DNA from: an uncultured cyanobacterium
GTDB taxonomy: Bacteria > Cyanobacteriota > Cyanobacteriia > CACIAM-69d
DNA: 50,011 nt
Direction of reading: 5' to 3'
NCBI GenBank assembly: GCA_937883785.1
Contig: CALGDE010000024.1
Span: 1-50,011 of the forward strand
Part shown: positions 23,130 through 30,241 of the stretch, in pieces
Numbering within the stretch: the stretch's first letter is position 1
Layout: every line of letters begins with the position of its first letter
Made by a program: the position numbers and the translations under genes
The notes under the pieces: generated by a model
The model's input: only the letters and a program-made list of their open reading frames with translations
Databases searched by the model: none
What the model was told of the DNA's origin: nothing

Positions 23130-24764
23130 GTGGGTTTTCTTAACGTCGATAAGGGGCAAAATAAACCGTTGGAATCGTCCATTCCTCAGCCCTCCTCAGC
23201 GGAAAGGTTACCCCTCAACCGTCGTCAGCGCAGTGTGGTGCTATTGGCGGCGGCGGCGTCTTCAGCCTGTGGCTTGGCGGTGGAGCTGTTATTGGGCGGG
23301 CTTACCAGTTATCTGGTGGGGGATCACGCCCTGGCCTATGGTGTGGCGTTGGGGGGCTTTTTGGCGGCGATGGGCGTCGGCTCCTATTTAAGTCAGTTTG
23401 TGGCGGTTTCCTACAAGAATTCCAACAATCCAACAATTGCCCAGGATTTAATTCGCGCTTTTATTCAGGTTGAGCTGGCGATGGCTCCGGCGATCGCCCT
23501 CGTGCCTCTGGGATTATTTGCCCTGTTTGTGGCGGGTGGCTGGCTATGGCTTGGACTAGCCCTATCCACATTATTTTTAGGGATCTTGGCGGGGATGGAG
23601 GTGCCTCTGCTGACGCGGCTGCTGGAGCGGGATTCGTCGGTGAAGGAGGCTTTGGCGGGGGTGTTGGCGCTGGATTATGCGGGGGCGCTGGTGGGGGCGA
23701 TCGCGTTTCCGTTGGTGCTGTTGCCGTGGCTGGGAATGTTTCCGGCGGCGGCTTGCTTGGGGGCGGTGCCAGCGGTGATGGTGGTGGCGATCGCCCAAAG
23801 CTTTCGGCCGCTGCTGCCGGGGGCGAAACGCTGGCGTCAATTGGGGCTGGTGATGGCGATCGCCCTGCTAGTGCTGGCTCCCCTAACGGTGTCCCTGGGA
23901 AATACCTTGGAAAATCGGCTGTATAAAGCAGCGGTGATTTATCGCCAAACCACCCAGTATCAGCGTATTGTGCTTACCCAAAACGCCGGGGATACGCGGC
24001 TATTCTTAAACGGCGATTTGCAATTTTCCACCGCCGACGAATATCGCTACCACGAAGCCCTGACCTACCCGGTGCTTAGCGCGGCGGGATCATCGAAACG
24101 GGTCTTGCTGCTGGGGGCGGGGGATGGGCTTGCCCTGCGGGAGATACTGCGCTGGCCTGGGGTAGAGGCGGTGACGGTGTTAGAGCTGGACCCGGCGGTA
24201 GTGAACCTGGGGCGATCGCACCCGGCATTGGTAAAGGCCAACCGCCACGCCTTTGATGATCCCCGAGTGATGGTGCAGTTTGGCGACGCGTTCCAAGCGG
24301 TGCGAGATTTACCCAACTTTTTTGATGTCATTATCGCCGACTTTCCCGATCCGGACCGGGACGTGCTTGCCAAGCTATATTCCGACGGCTTTTATCGAAT
24401 GCTGCGATCGCACCTTAGCCCTGATGGCGCAATGGTTACCCAAGCATCCAGCCCCTACTTTGCGCCCAAAGCCTTTGCCAGCGTCGCCGAAACCCTGGCA
24501 GCCAGCGGATTTAATACCTATCCCTACCGCGTGGACGTGCCCAGCTTCGGTCCCTGGGGATTTGTGCTGGCAAGCAACGGCGAAATCAACCCCAGCCAGC
24601 TAGATATTGCCGTCGAGTCGCGGTTTCTCACCCCACAGCTGCTCCCAGCTCTATTTAGCTTGCCTAAGGATGAACAATGGGAGCCGGGCAGTGTGGAAAT
24701 CAATCGCCTAAGCCATCCGGTGTTGCCGAAGTATCAGCGCGATCGCCGTTGGCAATGGTATTAA
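23130..24764 (+). CDS. Membrane-anchored spermidine-synthase-like protein
   Basis: The 544-residue protein has an N-terminal half (about 30-265) with six to eight hydrophobic helices (for example VVLLAAAASSACGLAVELLLG and ALAGVLALDYAGALVGAIAFPLVLLPWLG). A C-terminal aminopropyltransferase fold follows: Y-R-Y-H-E near 308-312, the nucleotide-binding motif LLLGAGDGLALREILRW near 326, LELDPAVVNLGR, GDAFQAVRDL and IIADFPDPD. Soluble SpeE has only the last part. The enzyme would transfer aminopropyl groups from decarboxylated SAM, the SpeD product, at the membrane; the acceptor may not be putrescine. The start is GTG 23130, chosen because it is the first codon giving the full N-terminus. Grouped with DUF4178 and speD, which supports a shared pathway. 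Confidence 0.88.
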   Translation: MGFLNVDKGQNKPLESSIPQPSSAERLPLNRRQRSVVLLAAAASSACGLAVELLLGGLTSYLVGDHALAYGVALGGFLAAMGVGSYLSQFVAVSYKNSNNPTIAQDLIRAFIQVELAMAPAIALVPLGLFALFVAGGWLWLGLALSTLFLGILAGMEVPLLTRLLERDSSVKEALAGVLALDYAGALVGAIAFPLVLLPWLGMFPAAACLGAVPAVMVVAIAQSFRPLLPGAKRWRQLGLVMAIALLVLAPLTVSLGNTLENRLYKAAVIYRQTTQYQRIVLTQNAGDTRLFLNGDLQFSTADEYRYHEALTYPVLSAAGSSKRVLLLGAGDGLALREILRWPGVEAVTVLELDPAVVNLGRSHPALVKANRHAFDDPRVMVQFGDAFQAVRDLPNFFDVIIADFPDPDRDVLAKLYSDGFYRMLRSHLSPDGAMVTQASSPYFAPKAFASVAETLAASGFNTYPYRVDVPSFGPWGFVLASNGEINPSQLDIAVESRFLTPQLLPALFSLPKDEQWEPGSVEINRLSHPVLPKYQRDRRWQWY

Positions 24765-24913
24765 CGACGGTTAATTCTGCACTGAAATGCGCATCGCCCC
24801 TAATTCAAAGGGATATATTTAAACTGCGCAACATCAAAGATATAACGTCGATACAAGGTTAAAAGTATAGGCGTGCGATTAAATTTATTACCTAATAAAC
24901 GGGGGAAATACTG

Positions 24914-25516
24914 ATGGAATGGATTATTGTTATTGCCGTTGCTGCGGTGGCTGCGGTAGCAATTATTGCCCTGTTGGGTAATCAAAATAAGTCTTCGGGA
25001 TCAGCCTCAGGAGATGGCGATCGCCGTCAATATCCCCCCGATTCCACGGCGATTTTATTTGATCTACGCATCGGCGATATTGTGCAGTATTTCGATGAAG
25101 ACTGGATTGTTGAAGGGAAAATGACCTACAACGATGACGGCTTTGTGTGGATGGAATATTTGCTGCAATTGGGGAGTCGCACCCAATGGTTATCGGTGGA
25201 AGAGGATGACTATTTAGAAACCTGTATGCTCGACCCGGTGAAAGATTTAGACATTAGCGGCGAGCCCCCCGAACAGTTAACTTACCAGGGGAACGAGTAT
25301 CGTTTAGAGGAAGCTAGCGAAGCCAATATGACCCGCCTCACCTCCACAGGGCAGCGCACCTCAGAGAAGTGTAAATATTACGATTATGAAGGGACTGACG
25401 GGTTGGTTTTGTCCATTGAAGATTGGGGAGGGCAGCGAGAAATCAGTGCTGGCAAGTCGGTGCCGCCGCGATCGCTAACGGTGCTTCCTGGCGACGGTCA
25501 AAGTGTTTATCGATAG
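24914..25516 (+). CDS. DUF4178 protein with N-terminal membrane helix
   Basis: The 200-residue protein starts with an Ala/Val/Ile-rich helix (about 2-22) and a short polar linker, so it is membrane-tethered with the bulk on one side. The rest fits DUF4178: LRIGDIVQYFDEDWIVEGKMTYNDDGFVWMEYLLQL, then TQWLSVEEDD and the second half LTYQGNEYRLEEASEA...KCKYYDYEG...LSIEDWGG. DUF4178 is a beta-rich domain of unknown biochemical role. From family knowledge it recurs next to SpeE/SpeD-like and DUF350/DUF4247 genes, in contexts tied to membrane stress. The stop lies 17 nt before speD, so the two are probably co-transcribed. Confidence 0.85.
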   Translation: MEWIIVIAVAAVAAVAIIALLGNQNKSSGSASGDGDRRQYPPDSTAILFDLRIGDIVQYFDEDWIVEGKMTYNDDGFVWMEYLLQLGSRTQWLSVEEDDYLETCMLDPVKDLDISGEPPEQLTYQGNEYRLEEASEANMTRLTSTGQRTSEKCKYYDYEGTDGLVLSIEDWGGQREISAGKSVPPRSLTVLPGDGQSVYR

Positions 25517-25533
25517 GGCACCAACCACCCCTA

Positions 25534-25968
25534 ATGACTAATTTTGATAAACCATTAATCCCCTGCGAAACTGATAGCAACACGGCAAGTCATTGGTTGG
25601 TGGATTGTTACGGCTGTCGGGGCGATCGCCTCACTAACGCTGACCAATTGGAGCAGCTTTTAATTGCGGCGGCGGATCGGGGGAATTTATCCGTATTGCG
25701 TTCCCAAAGTCATCAGTTTCACCCCCACGGAGCCACGGTGTTGCTGTTACTTAGCGAGTCCCATTTATCGCTGCATACTTGGCCTGAGAAAGGCTACGCA
25801 GCGCTGGATTTGTTCACCTGTGGCGATCGCTCCAACCCCGCAGCGGCGTACCAAACGGTGCTGAATTTTCTCTGTCCCAGCCACCATCAGGTACAAAAAA
25901 TCAACCGCTCAATGACGCCTCCATCTTTGTCACCATTAAAACCTGTTGCAAAAAATCGGTACAGTTAA
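25534..25968 (+). CDS. speD: S-adenosylmethionine decarboxylase proenzyme (SpeD)
   Basis: The 144-residue proenzyme makes decarboxylated SAM, the aminopropyl donor for polyamines. The self-cleavage motif is LLSESHLSLHTWPEKGYAALD, where Ser76 of E-S-H becomes the pyruvoyl group. His81 and the conserved Cys96 (LFTCGD) needed for processing and catalysis are present. The N-terminal HWLVDCYGC block is normal for the short bacterial class (1b). ATG 25534 is chosen over upstream in-frame codons because it starts at the family's usual N-terminus and keeps the 17-nt gap to the DUF4178 gene. The C-terminal tail (SLSPLKPVAKNRYS) is slightly long. It forms the substrate-supply end of the polyamine module. 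Confidence 0.93.
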   Translation: MTNFDKPLIPCETDSNTASHWLVDCYGCRGDRLTNADQLEQLLIAAADRGNLSVLRSQSHQFHPHGATVLLLLSESHLSLHTWPEKGYAALDLFTCGDRSNPAAAYQTVLNFLCPSHHQVQKINRSMTPPSLSPLKPVAKNRYS

Positions 25969-26099
25969 CAAACTGGTATAACTGAAAGTAGGTTTTATTA
26001 CTACAAGCTGCCATTGCAAGGGAATTACGGCGAAGCAAGCTTTGGTTAAATAAAGCCTTTGACGCACTAAAGATTTTTTTGAAACGGTGTCTTGAGCCT

Positions 26100-27875
26100 A
26101 TGGTTTTCTCTCAAAACACTTCAGCAATTCCATTAGGAACTGTAATCCAAGGCTCCTTAAGTGAAGGGCTGGAAGTGCGTCTAAACGGAGATGTTTCCGT
26201 TGAAACCATGCGAGTGGGAAAGTTTTTGGTGGTGCGCGGTCGCCAAACCCACTTTTTCTGTATGTTGACGGACGTGGCTTTAGGCACCGCTAGCGGTCGA
26301 ATTGCTGTGGATCCGCCCGACCCAAATGATGATTTTATGCGGGAAATTTTGGCGGGCAGCAGCACCTATGGCACCATCGATTTAACGCCGATGCTGATGT
26401 ATTTGCCCGAGTCAGAGGAGAGGGATTTTAGTCAGAATTTCCAAAATAATTCCCAACGGAAAAAATCTGAGAAGAATGGCAACGGAAAGAACGGCAGTGG
26501 CAACGGTTTAGGGTCTTTTGAAGCTAATACCAACGCCACTGTTCAGCTTTTACCGGTAAAAACAATTCCCAGTCATTTTTCCCAGGTGTATGACGCCAGC
26601 GAACGGGATTTCCGCATCGTTTTTGGGTGGGAAGATGACCCGTTTCGGAAGAATTTTGCGATCGGCATGCCCATCGATATGGATGTGCCGGTGTGTTTGG
26701 ATCTAGAGCGATTTGTGGAGCGCAGCAACGGAGTTTTTGGAAAGTCGGGCACGGGAAAGTCGTTTTTGACGCGGCTGCTGTTGGCGGGGGTGATTCGCAA
26801 GCAGGTGGCGGTGAATTTGATTTTTGATATGCACTCGGAGTACGGCTGGGAAGCTATGACCGAGGGCAAAAGCGTTAATACGGTGAAGGGTTTGCGACAG
26901 CTATTTCCCCGATCCGTACAGATTTATACGCTAGATTCGGCATCCACAAAGCGGCGGGGGGTGCGCGATGCCCAGGACCTTTATATTAGCTACGACCAAA
27001 TTGATGTGGAGGATTTAACGTTAGTTAGTTCAGAGCTAAATCTATCAGAAGCGAGCCTGGAAAACGCCATTATTTTGCGCAATGAATTTGGTAAGTCTTG
27101 GATTTCTCGGCTGTTGACAATGACCAATGAGGAAATCCAAGACTTTTGTGAAATGAAAATGGGGAGCAAGCCTTCTATTATGGCTTTGCAGCGAAAGCTA
27201 ACCCGTTTGGATGAAATTGGCTATATTCGCAATGCCTCCCCCCACAATTATATTGCCCAAATTCAGGAGGATTTGGAGGCAGGTCGCCACGTGATTATTG
27301 AGTTTGGATCTCAGTCCAATATGTTGGCGTATATGTTGGCGACCAATATTATTTCCCGGCGCATTCACAGCACCTACGTGCGTAAAGCGGAGAAGTTTTT
27401 GCAAACGAAAAATCCCAATGATAAGCCTCGTCAGCTGATGATTGTGATTGAGGAGGCCCACCGATTTTTGGACCCTCACACGGCGAAGCAAACGATTTTT
27501 GGGGTGATTGCGCGGGAGATGCGCAAGTATTTTGTGACGTTGCTGGTGGTGGATCAGCGTCCGTCGGGTATTGATAACGAGGTGATGTCCCAGGTGGGTA
27601 CGCGCATTACGGCGCTATTAAACGACGATAAGGATATTGACGCGATTTTTACTGGGGTGTCTGGCGGGCAAAGTTTACGGTCCGTGTTGGCAAAGTTAGA
27701 TTCCAAGCAGCAGGCACTGGTGCTGGGGCACGCGGTGCCGATGCCGGTGGTGGTGCGTACTCGACCCTATGACGAAGAGTTTTACGCAGAAATCGGCGAC
27801 GTGAATTGGCAGGACATGCCCGATGAGGTGTTGATCCCCAAGGCGGAGGCAGCCAAAGCAGATCTGGGATTTTAA
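26100..27875 (+). CDS. HerA-like ATPase (DUF87 family)
   Basis: The 591-residue protein starts with a HAS-barrel-like N-terminus (about 1-110, GTVIQGSLSEGLEVRLNGDVSVETMRVGKFLVV). A P-loop ATPase core follows, with Walker A GKSGTGKSF at about 214-222, Walker B LMIVIEEAHRF near 447 with the Glu-Glu-Ala-His signature, and an arginine-bearing VTLLVVDQRPSGID strand. This is the FtsK/HerA superfamily, expected to form a hexameric DNA pump. No NurA nuclease gene is beside it. A polar Asn/Lys/Gly-rich linker (about 118-145) separates barrel and motor. ATG 26100 is preferred over TTG 26079. It lies 131 nt after speD; a functional link is not shown. Its stop codon overlaps the convergent gene by 4 nt. 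Confidence 0.88.
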   Translation: MVFSQNTSAIPLGTVIQGSLSEGLEVRLNGDVSVETMRVGKFLVVRGRQTHFFCMLTDVALGTASGRIAVDPPDPNDDFMREILAGSSTYGTIDLTPMLMYLPESEERDFSQNFQNNSQRKKSEKNGNGKNGSGNGLGSFEANTNATVQLLPVKTIPSHFSQVYDASERDFRIVFGWEDDPFRKNFAIGMPIDMDVPVCLDLERFVERSNGVFGKSGTGKSFLTRLLLAGVIRKQVAVNLIFDMHSEYGWEAMTEGKSVNTVKGLRQLFPRSVQIYTLDSASTKRRGVRDAQDLYISYDQIDVEDLTLVSSELNLSEASLENAIILRNEFGKSWISRLLTMTNEEIQDFCEMKMGSKPSIMALQRKLTRLDEIGYIRNASPHNYIAQIQEDLEAGRHVIIEFGSQSNMLAYMLATNIISRRIHSTYVRKAEKFLQTKNPNDKPRQLMIVIEEAHRFLDPHTAKQTIFGVIAREMRKYFVTLLVVDQRPSGIDNEVMSQVGTRITALLNDDKDIDAIFTGVSGGQSLRSVLAKLDSKQQALVLGHAVPMPVVVRTRPYDEEFYAEIGDVNWQDMPDEVLIPKAEAAKADLGF

Positions 27876-28366
27876 GGGGTGGTAGATTCGCTAGGCTGCA
27901 TATAAATGCGGCGCTGATCGGGGGCTAGGCGGATGGTTTCTTGGCGGGCGATCGCCTCAGCTTCTCTGGGATCAAAATACCGGCGAAATTCTTGCTGTAA
28001 ATTTTGCACTCGCGCTTCAACGGCGTAGGACTCTGCCTGGATTTGCTGTAATCCCGTGTGGCGATTAAGGGTGTGGGGCACTAGTTTGACCAACCCAATA
28101 ATTGCCGCAGCGCCGAGAATACCGTTCACTCCTAACTTGACGCTGAGTTCAAGGGTTTGAGCTACGACGGCTCGGTTTAAGGTTGTCTTAGTTTTGGGCT
28201 TTTGCTGGGATTTACGCCGATGTTGGGGCGATCGCCCCAGCCTGTCATCACCGTTCCCACCTACACTCCGACGCTTTTGGCTTGTGTTTTGTGGAGAATA
28301 CGAACCGCGTTGCCTTCTGCGGCGGGGGGAATTGGGATCTGGTGGGCGAAACTGAGGCGAAACCAT
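27872..28366 (-). CDS. Small single-TM protein with coiled-coil
   Basis: The 164-residue protein has a very basic, Arg/Ser/Gln-rich N-terminal region (about 1-65, probably disordered) and a hydrophobic segment at about 75-95 (VKLGVNGILGAAAIIGLVKLV). After it comes a short coiled coil (LQQIQAESYAVEARVQNLQQEFRRYFDP) and a conserved-looking end REAEAIARQETIRLAPDQRRIYMQP. The layout (cytoplasmic tail, one helix, then coiled coil) resembles FtsB/FtsL/DivIC cell-division proteins, and proteins with this C-terminus occur across cyanobacteria. I do not claim orthology. Convergent with the HerA-like gene. Confidence 0.75.
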   Translation of the reverse strand: MVSPQFRPPDPNSPRRRRQRGSYSPQNTSQKRRSVGGNGDDRLGRSPQHRRKSQQKPKTKTTLNRAVVAQTLELSVKLGVNGILGAAAIIGLVKLVPHTLNRHTGLQQIQAESYAVEARVQNLQQEFRRYFDPREAEAIARQETIRLAPDQRRIYMQPSESTTP

Positions 28367-28860
28367 AAATGGAAAGCGAGAGAAGTTATGCTGCGATATG
28401 CCCCAATAGCAACGCTAAAGGCTGCTATAAAACTGTGGAATTTACCCACAAAGGTGGAAAATTTCTGGCGGCTCGTTCAGAAATATCATCGTGAAGCCTG
28501 ATGATACTGAATATGCCTTCCACAGAGTTGTAGCAAATTCAGAACAAACGGCCAACTAATTTGCTGAAAATATCTGCTGTCTCAAGAAAATACAACGCCC
28601 TAGTTCTTTCGTTAGCTTTTTTTGAATCATTTTTGTTCAAAAAATCAGCCCCATTTCACTAAAGAAAAAGGGCTGACTTGCCGAACCACTTGCCAATTCT
28701 TCGCTTTATTCTCAAATGGCGCTGAATTTCTACGCGAATCGAAGACTGAAGGTGACAATCTTCCTAATACCTTCTGGGGGGCGCGACATTATTGGCTGTG
28801 CGAAAGAGCCAGGAAAATAGTCCACATCACGCTTAATGCCGTATCGATACCCGTGTAGGA
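28367..28860. other. Intergenic region downstream of psaM
   Basis: The space between the coiled-coil gene and psaM. Short plus-strand frames (for example 28622-28858 and ATG 28388-28501) show no family features. The region holds a candidate psaM terminator (28639-28676). An inverted repeat AAATAGTCC (28815-28823) / GGACTATTT (28858-28866) overlaps the psaM stop codon, and a 10-bp palindrome GTATCGATAC lies near 28841. Confidence 0.5.
28639..28676 (-). terminator. Candidate intrinsic terminator for psaM
   Basis: Arms TCAGCCC (28645-28651) and GGGCTGA (28670-28676) are perfect over 7 bp. On the minus strand the hairpin is followed by a run of six T (plus-strand A at 28639-28644), the form of an intrinsic terminator. 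It lies about 180 nt downstream of the psaM stop in the direction of transcription. Confidence 0.6.
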
Positions 28861-28956
28861 CTATTTATATAGGGCTTTGGATAGGCGAAGAGCCATTACA
28901 GCGGGAATCAACGCAACCACAAGGGCAACTAGAACTTGAGTATCTGAAATTTCCAT
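28861..28956 (-). CDS. psaM: Photosystem I subunit XII (PsaM)
   Basis: The 31-residue peptide is a single membrane helix: it starts MEISDTQVLVALVVALIPAV and ends LRLSKALYK. Length and the pattern S/T-D-T-Q-x...ALVxALxPAxxAxRLSxxLYK agree with PsaM, the small PSI subunit that helps trimer formation and carotenoid/chlorophyll binding at the monomer edge. ATG 28956 follows AGGAG with a 6-nt spacer, an excellent ribosome site. Promoter-proximal HLR1-like octamers lie about 90 nt upstream (29044-29061), suggesting RpaB control as for other PSI genes. A candidate terminator lies downstream. It stands alone on the minus strand, divergent from the TerC gene. Confidence 0.95.
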   Translation of the reverse strand: MEISDTQVLVALVVALIPAVMALRLSKALYK

Positions 28957-29043
28957 GGGAGCTCCTGTAAAGTTTCTGGCGGCAACTTTGCCACAATAAC
29001 TCCCTCCACTTTGTTCCGTTGCGGCTGTTTGTGAAATAGAGTT

Positions 29044-29061
29044 GTTACAAGGCGTAACAGA
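29044..29061 (+). promoter_or_regulatory. Candidate HLR1-like element upstream of psaM
   Basis: GTTACAAG, then GC, then GTAACAGA: two octamers with 7 and 6 matches to (G/T)TTACA(T/A)(T/A), 2 nt apart. The second is part of a near-palindrome GTAACAGAG-TAAT-CTCTGTAAC (29054-29075). It lies about 90 nt before psaM and 165 nt before the TerC gene, so it could serve either. Confidence 0.4.
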
Positions 29062-29223
29062 GTAATCTCTGTAACAATATCAAAGGGCTATTTGGCGCCA
29101 TTGAATCCTAGTGTCTGATAATAATTCTGGGAGTAGCGAATTAAGGCTGCTTATGCTTTGTCGCTCCTGCTATTTTTTCTGCCATTTTTATCGCTTTTAT
29201 TTCTTCGCTCTTAGGGGGCATTG

Positions 29224-30123
29224 ATGCTAGACCAGTTCCTCGATTTTTCTCCCAGCTTTGGGGTGGATACTTTCTTCCTGCTGGTAGTTTTGGTGGTGCT
29301 GGAGGCGGTGCTGTCGGCGGATAATGCCATTGCTCTGGCGGCGATCGCCCAGGGTCTGGAAGATCCTAAGGTGCAGCGGCGGGCGTTGGATTTGGGCTTG
29401 GTGGTGGCGTTTACCTTGCGGGTGGCGCTGATTTTATTGGCTACCTGGATTATCCACTTTTGGCAATTTGAGCTGGTGGGGGCGGCGTATCTACTGTGGC
29501 TGGTGTTTCGTTACTTTACCAGCGGAGAAGATGGGGAAAGTGGCAGCAGCTTTAACTTTCAAGGGCTGTGGCAGGCGGTACCGACGATCGCCTTTACGGA
29601 CCTGGCGTTTTCCCTGGATAGCGTGACTACGGCGATCGCTATTTCGGACCAAACCTGGTTGGTGTTAACCGGCGGCACCATTGGGGTCATTACCCTGCGA
29701 TTTATGGCGGAGTTGTTTATTCGCTGGCTAGAGGAGTTTACCTACCTGGAAACGGCGGGATATTTAACGGTGGCGCTGGTGGGAATTCGTTTGACTTTGC
29801 GGGCGACGGGAGAGGCGCTGGATGTGGGGCTGTGGGTGCCGCCCGATTGGTTGATGATTACGTTTATTGCGGCGGTGTTTTCTTGGGGGTTTTCTAAGCG
29901 CAACCCTGACTTTGTGGCCGATGGGGGCAGCGGTGACGGGGCGATCGCTGCCAATTCAAACAGTTCGCTCGATAGCGACGCCGACGGTGTAAATGACGAA
30001 CACAGCGCCAAGAATAACAATGGTATTAAGGGCGCGACCGATGCTTATGAAACCGTAGCTGAGGCCGCTGCCGACACCGCCGCTGACGTGGGCGAAACTG
30101 CTGAGGTAGAAACTAGCGAGTAG
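29224..30123 (+). CDS. TerC-family integral membrane protein
   Basis: The 299-residue protein has about seven membrane helices. The signature LEAVLSADNAIALAAIAQGL (about 23-42) and FTDLAFSLDSVTTAIAISDQ (about 120-140) carry the conserved Asp-containing motifs of TerC/YkoY proteins. These are linked to metal-ion (mainly Mn2+) export and to thylakoid membrane assembly in plants and cyanobacteria. A C-terminal tail of about 70 residues (from about 230) is acidic and Ala-rich (DSDADGVNDE...VAEAAADTAADVGETAEVETSE), longer than usual. ATG 29224 follows AGGGGG at about 8 nt; TTG 29221 is not needed. Divergent from psaM. Confidence 0.9.
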   Translation: MLDQFLDFSPSFGVDTFFLLVVLVVLEAVLSADNAIALAAIAQGLEDPKVQRRALDLGLVVAFTLRVALILLATWIIHFWQFELVGAAYLLWLVFRYFTSGEDGESGSSFNFQGLWQAVPTIAFTDLAFSLDSVTTAIAISDQTWLVLTGGTIGVITLRFMAELFIRWLEEFTYLETAGYLTVALVGIRLTLRATGEALDVGLWVPPDWLMITFIAAVFSWGFSKRNPDFVADGGSGDGAIAANSNSSLDSDADGVNDEHSAKNNNGIKGATDAYETVAEAAADTAADVGETAEVETSE

Positions 30124-30241
30124 AGACAACGTCGGGTATGTGGCCCCAGCGACACACTGTTTTTCCATCGCCCGATTCATGGCTGCCAATCAATTTCTGC
30201 CAATCAATTTCTGTGAGTTAATTCCTGCTAGTCAATTCCCG

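Noticed and set aside
28388-28501. 37-codon frame MLRYAPIATLKAAIKLWNL...
   Set aside because: It looks amphipathic but has no clear ribosome site and no recognised family, and it sits in the promoter space of the coiled-coil gene.
28622-28858. 78-codon plus-strand frame opposite the psaM 3' side
   Set aside because: It contains the candidate psaM terminator hairpin and reads as non-coding sequence.
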